Origin: Oceaniradius stylonematis | GTDB lineage: Bacteria > Pseudomonadota > Alphaproteobacteria > Rhizobiales > Rhizobiaceae | Reading direction: 5' to 3' | Assembly (NCBI RefSeq): GCF_003149475.2 | Contig: NZ_QFWV02000006.1 | Span: 30,109-66,577, forward strand | DNA length: 36,469 nucleotides | Shown here: positions 1-8,753 of the stretch, piece after piece | How positions within the stretch are numbered: the stretch's first letter is position 1 | Layout of the letters: the number at the start of each line of letters is the position of its first letter | Program-made: the position numbers and the translations under genes | Notes under the pieces: model-generated | The model's database searches: none | What the model was told of the DNA's origin: nothing | The model's input: the letters and a program-made list of their open reading frames with translations, nothing else

Positions 1-1505
1 CGACCGAATGCCGTTTGCTTGAGGAAGCGCCCGACGAGGATGAGTCGGTGCGAAGGCTCCTCTCGACCCCGCTCTGGATCGAGCCTCTGCCCGAGAGCCG
101 GACCTATGCCACCAACGCGCCCGAAATCACGCGCAACGCCTTCGACGCGTTCGCCAATCGCGATTGGGTTCGGGGCAGCGCATGGGAACTGATTACCGAT
201 TGGTACGCCGCTATTCTGCCCAACGGCCGCGATCGCCAGCCGCGCAACATTTTCGACAACCCGCTCGGCCGTGAACTTGCGACGCAGTCTGATGAATTCT
301 GGACGGTTGGTGACGACCGCTCGCCGGACGACATCATGGGCGAAGCGGCGGAGATTTTGGGGTGGAAACCGGGCGAGCCGAAGCAATCGAAACCGTCCTT
401 GCCCACGATTTCCGAGGTCATTCTTACACATCTGAATTCAGTGAACCGGCCCGCCTCGACCGGCGAAATCGTCTCGGCGGTCGCCGATGCCGGGTTGGAC
501 GTCAAGGAGAAGTCGGTGTGGGATACGCTCAGCCGGCTCGCTGCTGCCTGGCGGATCGAGCGGGTCGGTCGCGCGCTCTATCGCGGTATAAAAGCCGAAG
601 ACGGTGATGCCCAACCGCCGGCTCCGTACAATTTTGCGTTCGTCAATTATGAGTTCGCGCTCGCGAAACCAGACCCCGATTTGACGGTCTCGACAGAATA
701 TCGCGACGATATGTGGGCCGCTTTGCGTGACGCGCTTCGACGGCAGGCGGGCGCAGCTCGGGCAACCAATGCCTTCATCGCAGACACGCTGTCCAATACT
801 CTGGAAGGTTTGTCCGGTGCGCTCGGCGAAAGCCCGACATCATTGCGCCCGGGCGTTTTGCAATCACATTGGCGGTTGTTGGCGCGGCAAATGGCCAGGC
901 TCGCGACCAATGGAGGGACGGGCTCGGACCAGCTTGACGATGTGCTGGACGACATAGCCGATGCTTTGGAGGACCTTCGTGGCTGCTATCAGGATATTCG
1001 GCGGCAGGAAGTCGAGATGGTCCGCCTTGGCGTAACGGCGCGAAATGTGGGTGACGTCGTCAACCTGCTTCGTCAGATGGCGGATGTCTTGCAGGCTGCG
1101 GACCCGGCAGTGCTTCCGGAAGCGGTTCGACAGGCGCTTGCGCACAACCTGCCAATGATCGACAGCGCCGAGGACGAAGAGACAAGAGCGGACATCGCCG
1201 CCGATCAGGTTCTGACTGATCAGGCCTTCGGAATCGTGCTGCGAAAAGCAATCGCCGATTTTGGCCGCGCTTCGTTGAAGGTCGGGCGCGAGGACCTCGT
1301 CAATTTCACCGGGAGGCTGCCGAGACGCGCGGTCCAGGCATCGCTTGCTCTCATCGGTTTGAACTATCTCGGAGTGTTGGACCAGTTAGCCGTGCACATC
1401 CCAAATCTGAGGCCGCTTCTGAGCCGTTTCCGGAAGCTGCAAGAGGAGGGTGACTTGAACGTCGAACCGGACGAAGACGAAAGTGCCCCGGAGACTGAGG
1501 AGTGA
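1..1505 (+). CDS. Unrecognised protein with a probable winged-helix segment (5' end outside window)
   Basis: The frame is open to the left edge; the first in-window start-like codon is a TTG at 15, but codons before it are also open, so the true start probably lies outside. About 496 residues are visible. Counting from the TTG, residues about 45-110 carry a Trp-rich stretch with a 'WELITDWYAAIL' core. Residues about 128-192 look like a winged helix (TISEVILTHLN, then KSVWDTLSRLAAAWRIERVGRALYRG), the pattern of a small HTH read near 'IERVGRGLYR'. The remainder is predicted mostly helical and ends in an acidic tail (EPDEDESAPETEE). No catalytic motif is evident. The Uma2 gene follows about 60 bp downstream on the same strand. 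I do not recognise the family; a DNA-binding or regulatory role is only suggested by the winged-helix look. Confidence 0.75.
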   Translation, partial: TECRLLEEAPDEDESVRRLLSTPLWIEPLPESRTYATNAPEITRNAFDAFANRDWVRGSAWELITDWYAAILPNGRDRQPRNIFDNPLGRELATQSDEFWTVGDDRSPDDIMGEAAEILGWKPGEPKQSKPSLPTISEVILTHLNSVNRPASTGEIVSAVADAGLDVKEKSVWDTLSRLAAAWRIERVGRALYRGIKAEDGDAQPPAPYNFAFVNYEFALAKPDPDLTVSTEYRDDMWAALRDALRRQAGAARATNAFIADTLSNTLEGLSGALGESPTSLRPGVLQSHWRLLARQMARLATNGGTGSDQLDDVLDDIADALEDLRGCYQDIRRQEVEMVRLGVTARNVGDVVNLLRQMADVLQAADPAVLPEAVRQALAHNLPMIDSAEDEETRADIAADQVLTDQAFGIVLRKAIADFGRASLKVGREDLVNFTGRLPRRAVQASLALIGLNYLGVLDQLAVHIPNLRPLLSRFRKLQEEGDLNVEPDEDESAPETEE

Positions 1506-1566
1506 TGCCGTTGGTCGACTTTGCTCTTCAAGTGACAGTTTCCCGCCGTTCCGCTATCTTCTGCGC

Positions 1567-2142
1567 ATGAACATCCGCGTCACCCATGCTGCCGAGGGAC
1601 TTGCGCGCCGTGCGTTCACGGTGAGCGAGGTCGTTCGCATGGTCGAGGCCGGTGTTCTTGGCCGGGACGAGCGGTTCGAGCTGATCGGCGGGGAGATCGT
1701 GCCCATGTCGCCCAAGGGAATCCGCCACGAGCATCTCAAGCAATGGCTGATGGAGCAACTGGTCCGGGGCTTGCCGGACGATCTCCAGACCATTCCCGAA
1801 ACGACGTTCTACCTCTCCGAAGACACCTTCATCGAGCCGGATTTCGTGGTCTATCCGGCCGAGAGCGGCTTGGAGAAGCTCTCGCCCGAGACCTGCCTTC
1901 TGGCCATCGAGGTGGCCGATTCCTCGCTTGCCTACGACCTTGGCCGCAAGGCGCGGCTCTATGCCGAGTTCGCGATCTCCGAACTGTGGGTCTTCGATGT
2001 CAACGCCATGAAGGTCACGGTGCATCGCCAACCGGGCGATGGCCAGTATCGCTCGGTTGAAGGATACGGCTTCGACACGGTGCTGGTGGCCGAACGCATC
2101 GACGGCTACGAGCTCGATCTGTCGGGATACCGGCAAGCCTAG
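1567..2142 (+). CDS. Uma2 family endonuclease (DUF820-like, PD-(D/E)XK fold)
   Basis: The protein has 191 residues from ATG 1567, which gives the family's usual N-terminus; an in-frame start at 1483 would overlap the preceding gene and add an unrelated sequence. The Uma2/DUF820 pattern is clear: FELIGGEIVPMSP near residues 38-49, H54 in RHEH, the PD-(D/E)XK core with IEPDFVVYP (D92), E115 in LLAIEVADSS, K128 in GRKARLYAEF, and ELWVFD at 139-144. The family is widespread, often multicopy, and its substrate is not established; members are annotated as putative restriction-like endonucleases. It is followed convergently by ung with only 10 bp between the stop codons. Confidence 0.88.
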   Translation: MNIRVTHAAEGLARRAFTVSEVVRMVEAGVLGRDERFELIGGEIVPMSPKGIRHEHLKQWLMEQLVRGLPDDLQTIPETTFYLSEDTFIEPDFVVYPAESGLEKLSPETCLLAIEVADSSLAYDLGRKARLYAEFAISELWVFDVNAMKVTVHRQPGDGQYRSVEGYGFDTVLVAERIDGYELDLSGYRQA

Positions 2143-2156
2143 GGTCCTGGCCCTAG
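2139..2156. terminator. Palindrome spanning both stop codons of convergent Uma2 and ung genes
   Basis: CTAGGG, six bases, then CCCTAG: a perfect 6-bp inverted repeat. Each arm contains the TAG stop of one of the two converging genes (TAG at 2140-2142 on plus; TAG read from 2153-2155 on minus). It could act as a short bidirectional terminator, but there is no T-run on either side and the stem is short. Confidence 0.35.
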
Positions 2157-2833
2157 ACGGCTTCAGGCAACCGCCAGTCGATCGGCTCCAGTCCGTTCGC
2201 TTCCAGGAACGCATTGGCCTGCGAGAACGGTTTCGAGCCGAAGAAGCCGTTATGGGCCGAAAGCGGCGAAGGGTGCGGCGCTTTCAGCACAAGATGCTTG
2301 GAGCGGTCGACGAACGCCGCCTTCTTCTGCGCATAGGAGCCCCAGAGGATGAAGACGACCGCCTGGTCGCGCGCGTCCACCAGCCGGATCACCGCATCGG
2401 TGAACCGCTCCCAGCCGCGCCCGCGGTGCGATGCGGCCTGATGCGCTTCGACCGTCAGGACCGAGTTGAGCAGCAAGACGCCCTGTTTCGCCCAATGCTC
2501 GAGATGGCCGTGGCTGGCGGGCGCAACGCCCAGATCCGTCTCCATCTCCTTGTAGATGTTGACCAGCGAGGGCGGGATGCGCACGCCAGGGCACACCGAA
2601 AAGCAAAGCCCATGCGCCTGGCCGGGCCCGTGATAGGGGTCCTGGCCCAGAATGACGATCTTGACGCGATCGAGCGGCGTTGCGTCGAGCGCATGAAACC
2701 ACTCGCCGCCGGGCGGAAAGATGCGCTTGCCCGCGGCCTTTTCGGCGACAAGAAACTGCCGCAGATCGGCCATGTAGGAGCTGTCGAACTCCGCCTGCAG
2801 CGGCGCCAGCCAGCTTTCATGCAGTTTGACCAT
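2153..2833 (-). CDS. ung: Uracil-DNA glycosylase, family 1
   Basis: Removes uracil from DNA to start base-excision repair. The 226-residue protein has the family-1 hallmarks: the water-activating loop [13 protein letters not shown] with catalytic D65, LLLNSVLTV near residues 121-128, and the minor-groove loop [13 protein letters not shown] with H187; the C-terminus is [11 protein letters not shown]. These positions match the E. coli enzyme almost exactly, which supports the ATG at 2833 (MVKLHESW) over longer in-frame starts that would run into the divergent yjbQ gene. No clear Shine-Dalgarno precedes this start. It diverges from yjbQ across 111 bp. Confidence 0.97.
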   Translation of the reverse strand: MVKLHESWLAPLQAEFDSSYMADLRQFLVAEKAAGKRIFPPGGEWFHALDATPLDRVKIVILGQDPYHGPGQAHGLCFSVCPGVRIPPSLVNIYKEMETDLGVAPASHGHLEHWAKQGVLLLNSVLTVEAHQAASHRGRGWERFTDAVIRLVDARDQAVVFILWGSYAQKKAAFVDRSKHLVLKAPHPSPLSAHNGFFGSKPFSQANAFLEANGLEPIDWRLPEAV

Positions 2834-2944
2834 TGTCGGACACCGGTTGAGATCGCCATAGTGCCGCGACAAGCGCCTGACCGCCAAGCAGTGCGACGCG
2901 CGCGCGATGGTCATCCACAGGAACGCAAAGGGGAGGGCCGAACC

Positions 2945-3367
2945 ATGCCGCTGGAAACACTGACGATCCGCACGAACGGTCAGGGCCTTTACGAGTTCAC
3001 CCAGGATACCTTGCGCTTCGTCCGTGCCCATGCCGCAGCCGACGCGGTGCTGACCATCTTCGTGCGGCACACCTCGTGTTCATTGCTGATCCAGGAAAAC
3101 GCCGATCCGGACGTGCAGCGCGATCTGAACGCGTTCTTCGCAAGGCTCGTGCCGCCATCCGACGACGCGTCGATGAACTATATCGTGCACACCGCCGAAG
3201 GGCCGGACGACATGCCGGCCCACATCAAGGCGGCGATGATGCCGACCTCGCTGTCTATCCCGGTTGATAAGGGCCGGCTTCTCCTGGGCACCTGGCAGGG
3301 GCTCTATTTGTTCGAACACCGCACCCAGCCGCACAGCCGGCAGATCGTGCTGCATCTGGACGGTTAG
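2945..3367 (+). CDS. YjbQ/UPF0047 family protein (secondary thiamine-phosphate synthase family)
   Basis: The protein has 140 residues from ATG 2945, with a strong Shine-Dalgarno (GGGAGGG at 2931-2937). Family signatures are [20 protein letters not shown] at residues 42-61, [18 protein letters not shown] at 78-95 and [12 protein letters not shown] at 115-126. The E. coli member has been reported to have weak thiamine-phosphate synthase activity, hence the database name, but the physiological role is not settled. It is divergent from ung and converges with the DUF5996 gene (5 bp between stops). No thiamine gene is nearby, so context gives no functional support. Confidence 0.9.
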   Translation: MPLETLTIRTNGQGLYEFTQDTLRFVRAHAAADAVLTIFVRHTSCSLLIQENADPDVQRDLNAFFARLVPPSDDASMNYIVHTAEGPDDMPAHIKAAMMPTSLSIPVDKGRLLLGTWQGLYLFEHRTQPHSRQIVLHLDG

Positions 3368-3372
3368 TCGCT

Positions 3373-4305
3373 TCACACCGCGCGCGGCACGCCCGGCTCG
3401 CCATAGGCGCATTCGAGCGCCGACCGGTCCCAGCCGGCCAGATCGGCTGCCGCGCGATAAGTCGAATCGAGAAAGGCCATCAGCGCCGCATCCGGGTCGG
3501 GCGCCGCGCGCACAGTCGCATAGGGCAGCACGAACTCAGACAATTGGTCGTGCCAGTACGCCGCATCCGGTTCGACCGACGCATCGGAAAAGGCGTCAGG
3601 CGCCGGATAGGCATAGGAGAAGAACATCGCCTCCTCGATGCCGTTGCCGCCCGGCCAGAACCCGGCCGAGGAGACTTCGTGCGAATAGGCTTCGCGCGTG
3701 ACCGCATCCGGCAGGGCCGGGAATCCGCCGGGGTGAGCCGGCGCCGTGCGCCCCGAAAACCGCGTCACGGCAAGATCGAAACTGCCCCAGAAGAAATGCA
3801 CCGGCGACACCTTGCCCAGAAAACCGGAGCGGAACCGCGTGAAGACGCGATCTATGTCGACCATGGCCTGCCAGAACGCGGTCGCATGCTCCGGCGCGTA
3901 GTCGCCGGCCTCGGTCTGCGTGGCGAACGGGATCGGATCGGGCATTTCGTTCGGACTGCCATGGAACCGCGTCGGCGCCCCGGCCCGCTCCAGCGCCGCG
4001 ATGAAGGCCTCGTGGAACTCGGCCACCGACATCGGCACGAGTTCAACCGTTTCGCGTGCGCCGGACGTGCTCAGCACATCGAGCCGATGATCGAGGAAGT
4101 CGAACCGCACCTCGAACCCGGCGTCCGCGGTCGGGACCAGCGACGTCGTCAGCCCGCGCGCATCCACGTAGAGCGGCACCTGCCAGGAATGGTTCACCCA
4201 GGGCGTGTTGGCCAGGCGGAACTTGCCGACGATCTGTGTCCACATGTGCAGGCTTTGCCCGGTTGCGGCAAAGGCGGGATAGTCGAGTGCGGGCCAGTTC
4301 GGCAT
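3373..4305 (-). CDS. DUF5996 family protein
   Basis: A 310-residue protein recognisable from conserved blocks: LHMWTQIVGKFRLANTPWVNHSWQVPLYV near the N-terminus, FDFLDHRLDV, then GKVSPVHFFWGSFDLAVTRFSGR in the centre and YSHEVSSAGFWPGG after it. The family occurs in actinobacteria and proteobacteria as a single-domain cytoplasmic protein of unknown function. The many conserved His, Trp and Asp residues suggest an enzyme, but that is inference. There is no signal peptide or membrane segment. The gene stands alone between yjbQ and the DsbA-like gene, transcribed away from the latter. Confidence 0.85.
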   Translation of the reverse strand: MPNWPALDYPAFAATGQSLHMWTQIVGKFRLANTPWVNHSWQVPLYVDARGLTTSLVPTADAGFEVRFDFLDHRLDVLSTSGARETVELVPMSVAEFHEAFIAALERAGAPTRFHGSPNEMPDPIPFATQTEAGDYAPEHATAFWQAMVDIDRVFTRFRSGFLGKVSPVHFFWGSFDLAVTRFSGRTAPAHPGGFPALPDAVTREAYSHEVSSAGFWPGGNGIEEAMFFSYAYPAPDAFSDASVEPDAAYWHDQLSEFVLPYATVRAAPDPDAALMAFLDSTYRAAADLAGWDRSALECAYGEPGVPRAV

Positions 4306-4415
4306 GCGCGTGTCTCCGGTCTTGAACGAACATCACGATAGCGCGACCGGTGACGATGCGGCAGGGTGCCATCGGTAACGCATATGTTATCGGCGCTGCG
4401 AAAACGCGGCGAGAT

Positions 4416-4430
4416 GTGCCATGTTGGCAC
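4416..4430. promoter_or_regulatory. Perfect inverted repeat upstream of the DsbA-like gene
   Basis: GTGCCA, three bases, TGGCAC: a perfect 6-bp dyad about 51 bp upstream of the ATG at 4482, in the 176-bp divergent gap between the DUF5996 and DsbA-like genes. It is compact enough to be a repressor or activator operator. No matching site was noticed elsewhere in the window, and the regulator is unknown. Confidence 0.3.
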
Positions 4431-4481
4431 CCGATTCGTCGGGCTATAGCGTTGCGTACCATGTTCAAAGGAGAGCTCTCG

Positions 4482-5147
4482 ATGGCCGACCCGTTCCTTC
4501 CGACCCGCCGCTCGACCCTGCGCGTGCTGGCCGGAGTTCCCGTAGCTCTTGTCGCATTGCCATCGCTTGCCTGGGCCCAGGAGGCGCCGGCCGCGCAAGG
4601 CGAGGTCGACATGGACAAGCTGCTCGAGCCCGGCCCGCTTCCGGAGATGACCAAGGGCGATCCCGATGCGCCGGTCACGATCGTCGAATATGCGTCGATG
4701 ACCTGCGGCCATTGCGCCAATTTCCACAATGACACCTGGCCGGTTATCAAGGAAAGATACGTCGACACGGGTCAGGCCCGTCTGGTGCTGCGCGAGTTTC
4801 CGTTCGACCCGCGCGCCGCGGCAGCCTTCATGCTGGCGCGCTGTGCGCCCAACGACGGCTACTTTCCGATGATCGACGTGCTGTTTGAGCAGCAGGGCAT
4901 CTGGGCGCGTGCGGAAAATGCGCGTGCACCGCTGGAAAACATCGCCAAACTGGCCGGTTTTACACAAGAGACCTTCGAAGCCTGCTTGACCGATCAGCAG
5001 CTTCTGAATGATGTGAATGCGATCCGCACGCGCGGGGCCGAAGAATTCGGCGTCAACGCGACCCCGACCTTCTTCATCAACGGTAGCAAATATACCGGAG
5101 CGCTCTCGGTTGAAGAGATGTCGGCCATCATCGATCAGCTTCTCTGA
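4482..5147 (+). CDS. Secreted DsbA-like thiol:disulfide oxidoreductase
   Basis: 221 residues from ATG 4482, preceded by AAAGGAGAG (Shine-Dalgarno). The N-terminus has a signal peptide with a twin-arginine-like start (TRRSTLRVL at 8-16), a hydrophobic core and probable cleavage after AWA (residues 30-32). The thioredoxin-like fold follows: ApVTIVEYASMTCGHC with redox cysteines C75 and C78, and the cis-proline T194-P195 in NATPTFFING. The length and single CxxC fit periplasmic DsbA/BdbD-type proteins that oxidise cysteines in exported proteins; C121 and C168 are additional. Upstream in-frame ATGs (4350, 4461) would spoil the signal peptide. The partner DsbB is not in the window. Confidence 0.88.
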   Translation: MADPFLPTRRSTLRVLAGVPVALVALPSLAWAQEAPAAQGEVDMDKLLEPGPLPEMTKGDPDAPVTIVEYASMTCGHCANFHNDTWPVIKERYVDTGQARLVLREFPFDPRAAAAFMLARCAPNDGYFPMIDVLFEQQGIWARAENARAPLENIAKLAGFTQETFEACLTDQQLLNDVNAIRTRGAEEFGVNATPTFFINGSKYTGALSVEEMSAIIDQLL

Positions 5148-5197
5148 ACGCCGGCTTCGGTCGGCGCGAAGGCGCGCGCATCGCGGGAGGGCCCGCC

Positions 5198-8100
5198 TTG
5201 CGCTTTGACAAGCTCCGCCTGACCGGCTTCAAATCCTTCGTCGAACCGACCGAATTCATCATTGAAGGCGGGCTGACAGGCGTTGTCGGCCCCAACGGTT
5301 GCGGCAAGTCCAACCTTGTCGAGGCGCTGCGCTGGGTCATGGGCGAAAGCTCATACAAGAACATGCGCGCCTCGGGGATGGACGATGTCATCTTCTCGGG
5401 TTCGGCCACCCGCCCGTCGCGCAACATGGCTGAAGTGTCGCTGTTCCTCGACAATTCGGGCCGCACCGCGCCGGCAGCCTTCAATGGCGATGACAGCCTT
5501 CAGGTGACCCGACGGATCGAGCGCGAAGCCGGTTCGGCCTACAAGATCAATGGCCGCGACGCCCGCGCCCGCGACGTGCAGCTTCTGTTCGCCGACCAGT
5601 CCACCGGCGCGCGCTCGCCGTCCATGGTCGGCCAGGGCCGGATCGGTGAACTGATCCAGGCCAAGCCGCAGGCCCGCCGCGCGCTTCTGGAGGAGGCGGC
5701 CGGCATCTCCGGCCTGCACTCACGCCGCCACGAGGCGGAACTGCGCTTGCGGGCCGCCGAAACCAATCTCGAACGGCTCGACGATGTCGTTGCCGAACTG
5801 GAAACGCAGATCGACAGCCTCAAGCGGCAGGCACGGCAGGCCAACCGGTTCCGCACGTTATCGCGCGACATTCGTGCCGCCGAGGCGACGCTGCTGCATC
5901 TCAAATGGGTGCAGGCCAAGTCCGCCGAGGCAGAGGCGCAGTCGGCATTGTCCGAAGCGACGGCGGAAGTCGCCGAACGGGCACAGGCCCAGATGGAAGC
6001 GGCGCGGCTGCAGGCGGTCGCGCAAAAGGCGTTGCCCGGACTGCGTGAAGCCGAGGCCGCCGCAGCCGCCGCTTTGCAGCGTCTGACGATCGCCCGCGAC
6101 CAGCTCGACGCGGAGGCCGAGCGGCTCGCCGCGCGCAAGCGCGAATACGAACAGCGGCTCGATCAGCTCGCTGCCGACATGGCGCGCGAGACGCGGCTGA
6201 CCGAGGAAAATGCCGGCATGCTCGCCGCGCTCGATGCCGAAAGTGACACGCTGAACGAGGCCGAAGCCGGCGAGGAAGCGCGCGAAGCCTCGCTTGCCGA
6301 AAAGGTCGAAACGGCCCGTCTGGCGCTGGAGCAAAGCGAAGGCGCGCTGGCGCGGGCCACCGAGTCGCGGGCGGAAACGGCAGCCCTTCGTGTGCAACTT
6401 GAACGCCGCATCCGCGAAAGCGCCGAACGCCGCGACCGGCTCGACCGGGATCGCGCCACCGCCCAAACCGAATTGTCCTCGCTGTCCGACCGGATTGCGG
6501 CATTGGCCGATCCGGCGGAGAAGCAGGCGGGCGTTGAAGCCGCCGACGCGGCAGTCGCAGGAGCCGAGCAGCGGGCGTCGGAGGCGGAAAAGATCGTGCA
6601 GGCCGCGCGGGCTGCCGAGACCGCGCTCCGGCCGGATCTGGCCTCCGCACGTGATGCGCTTGGCGCGCTCGAGGCCGAGGCGCGGACCATCGCCAAACTG
6701 CTCAATGCCGGCGATGCCGGCCTGTTCCCGGGCGTCATCGAGGCGCTGGACGTAGACAAGGGGTTCGAGACCGCGTTGGGCGCCGCGCTCGGCGATGAAC
6801 TGGATGCCCCGCTCGATCCCGGTGCGCCCGCCCATTGGGCTGGTGCCGAGCTCGGTCCTGACGATCCGGCGCTGCCCGCCGGCTGCACGCCGCTTGGCAG
6901 CCATGTGCGCGGCGCCCCCGCGCTGGCACGACGGCTGGCGCAGATCGGTGTCGTTGCGGACGAGGCCGAGGGTGAAACGCTGGCCGCAAGACTGGCGCCG
7001 GGCCAGCGGCTGGTCACGCGCGATGGCGCGCTGTGGCGCTGGGACGGCTATCGCGCCGCTGCCGATGCACCCACCGCCGCCGCACAGCGCCTGTCGCAGA
7101 AGAATAGGTTGGCCGAACTCGAACGGGAGATCGCAGCCGCCCGGACCCACCATGATGCGGTCAAAGGCCGGATCGCCGACGCGGAAACAGCCACCGCCAC
7201 CGCCGTCGATGCCGAGCGCGCGGCGCGCAATGCGGTTCGCGCCGCGCAGGACGAGGCGCGTTCGGCGCGCGAGGCGCTGGCAGCCGCCGAACGCGCCGCC
7301 GGAGACCTGACCCGTCGCCGGGCGGTGGTGGAAGAGAGCCTGCAGCATCTGGCATCGGACCGCGACGAAGCCGTCGGAACGCTGGCCGAAGCCGAACGCG
7401 CCCTGGCGGCCGAGCCCGATGTCTCGGGCCTCGACGCCGAGATCGGCCGCATCCAGGCGACCGTTGCGGAGGGACGCGCGGCGTTGGCCGAGGCGCGTAC
7501 CGAACATGGCGGTGTCGCCCGCGACCGGCAGGCGCGGCACCAGCGGCTCGCCGCCATCGAGCGCGAACGCGCGAACTGGATTGCCCGGGCAAAAAGTGCC
7601 GAGACCCAGATCGCGGCCTTGGCGCAGCGCGAGGCCGACACGCGCAAGGCGCTGGCCGACATAGCGGAAACGCCCGACGAGCAAGCGGCAAAGCGGCGTG
7701 AATTGGTTCGTCAGATCGAGCAGGCCGAACAGCAACGCGCCCGCGCCGCCGATGCGCTGGCCAAAGCTGAAGGCGATGCCGCGACCGCCGACAAGGCGGC
7801 GGCCGAGGCCATTGCCACGCTTTCGGAAGCGCGTGAGCGCCGTGCCCGTTCCGAAGAGCGGCTGGCCGCGGCCACAGAACGCCGCACCGATGCCGAAACG
7901 CGCATCACCGAAGCGCTGAACTGCGCGCCGCACGAGGCGTTCGCCGCCGCAGGCCTGTCCGCCGACGAGCCGTTGCCCGAGATGGAACCGCTCGAACGCC
8001 GGCTTGAGCGGCTGAAGGTGGAGCGCGAACGCCTTGGCGCTGTCAATCTGCGCGCCGAGGAAGAGCAGGCCGAACTGTCCGAGCGGCATCGGACGCTGAC

Positions 8101-8659
8101 CGGCGAGCGCGACGACGTGATTGCGGCAATTGCCGAGCTGCGGTCGGCCATTTCTTCGCTCAACAAGGAGGGCCGCGAACGGCTGATCGCCGCCTTCGAT
8201 GTGGTCCAGGACCATTTCACGCGCCTGTTCACGCATCTGTTCGGCGGCGGCACGGCAGAACTGCAACTGGTCGAGAGCGACGATCCGCTGGAAGCCGGTC
8301 TTGAGATCATGGCCCGTCCGCCCGGCAAGAAGCCGCAGACGATGACGCTCCTGTCCGGCGGCGAGCAGGCGCTGACCGCCATGGCGCTGATCTTCGCTGT
8401 CTTCCTGACCAATCCCGCGCCGATCTGCGTGCTCGACGAGGTCGATGCGCCGCTCGACGACCACAATGTCGAGCGCTTCTGCGACCTGATGGACGAGATG
8501 GCCGCGCAGACCGACACGCGCTTTGTCCTGATCACCCACAATCCGATCACCATGGCGCGGATGAATCGTCTGTTCGGCGTGACCATGGCCGAGCAGGGCG
8601 TCAGCCAGCTCGTCTCGGTCGATCTGACCGCCGCCGAGGAACTGCGCGAGGCCAGTTGA
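5198..8659 (+). CDS. smc: Chromosome segregation protein SMC
   Basis: ATPase that compacts and segregates the chromosome with ScpA/ScpB. The 1153-residue protein begins at TTG 5198, with GGGAGG (5185-5190) at good spacing and the canonical MRFDKLRLTGFKSFVEPTEF-type N-terminus. Walker A is GPNGCGKS at 31-38. Long Ala/Glu/Arg-rich coiled coils flank a hinge at about residues 500-625. The ABC signature LSGGEQ lies at 1052-1057 and Walker B with catalytic glutamate at 1076-1083 (ICVLDEVD). The length suits an alphaproteobacterial SMC. It follows the DsbA-like gene by 50 bp in the same direction, an arrangement seen in related alphaproteobacteria, so co-transcription is plausible. Confidence 0.97.
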   Translation: MRFDKLRLTGFKSFVEPTEFIIEGGLTGVVGPNGCGKSNLVEALRWVMGESSYKNMRASGMDDVIFSGSATRPSRNMAEVSLFLDNSGRTAPAAFNGDDSLQVTRRIEREAGSAYKINGRDARARDVQLLFADQSTGARSPSMVGQGRIGELIQAKPQARRALLEEAAGISGLHSRRHEAELRLRAAETNLERLDDVVAELETQIDSLKRQARQANRFRTLSRDIRAAEATLLHLKWVQAKSAEAEAQSALSEATAEVAERAQAQMEAARLQAVAQKALPGLREAEAAAAAALQRLTIARDQLDAEAERLAARKREYEQRLDQLAADMARETRLTEENAGMLAALDAESDTLNEAEAGEEAREASLAEKVETARLALEQSEGALARATESRAETAALRVQLERRIRESAERRDRLDRDRATAQTELSSLSDRIAALADPAEKQAGVEAADAAVAGAEQRASEAEKIVQAARAAETALRPDLASARDALGALEAEARTIAKLLNAGDAGLFPGVIEALDVDKGFETALGAALGDELDAPLDPGAPAHWAGAELGPDDPALPAGCTPLGSHVRGAPALARRLAQIGVVADEAEGETLAARLAPGQRLVTRDGALWRWDGYRAAADAPTAAAQRLSQKNRLAELEREIAAARTHHDAVKGRIADAETATATAVDAERAARNAVRAAQDEARSAREALAAAERAAGDLTRRRAVVEESLQHLASDRDEAVGTLAEAERALAAEPDVSGLDAEIGRIQATVAEGRAALAEARTEHGGVARDRQARHQRLAAIERERANWIARAKSAETQIAALAQREADTRKALADIAETPDEQAAKRRELVRQIEQAEQQRARAADALAKAEGDAATADKAAAEAIATLSEARERRARSEERLAAATERRTDAETRITEALNCAPHEAFAAAGLSADEPLPEMEPLERRLERLKVERERLGAVNLRAEEEQAELSERHRTLTGERDDVIAAIAELRSAISSLNKEGRERLIAAFDVVQDHFTRLFTHLFGGGTAELQLVESDDPLEAGLEIMARPPGKKPQTMTLLSGGEQALTAMALIFAVFLTNPAPICVLDEVDAPLDDHNVERFCDLMDEMAAQTDTRFVLITHNPITMARMNRLFGVTMAEQGVSQLVSVDLTAAEELREAS

Positions 8660-8753
8660 CCGGCCGGTTGGGTCGGCCTTCGTGCGCACCCAAAAGACAC
8701 ATGGCGCTCGATGGTGCGATGCGGTAACAAGGCGCTCCGAAAGGGGGAGCCGC

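Noticed and set aside
4425-4442. Possible sigma-54 promoter (TGGCAC) before the DsbA-like gene
   Set aside because: The required GC at the -12 position is absent; the bases there are GT, and TGGCAC is better explained as one arm of a dyad.
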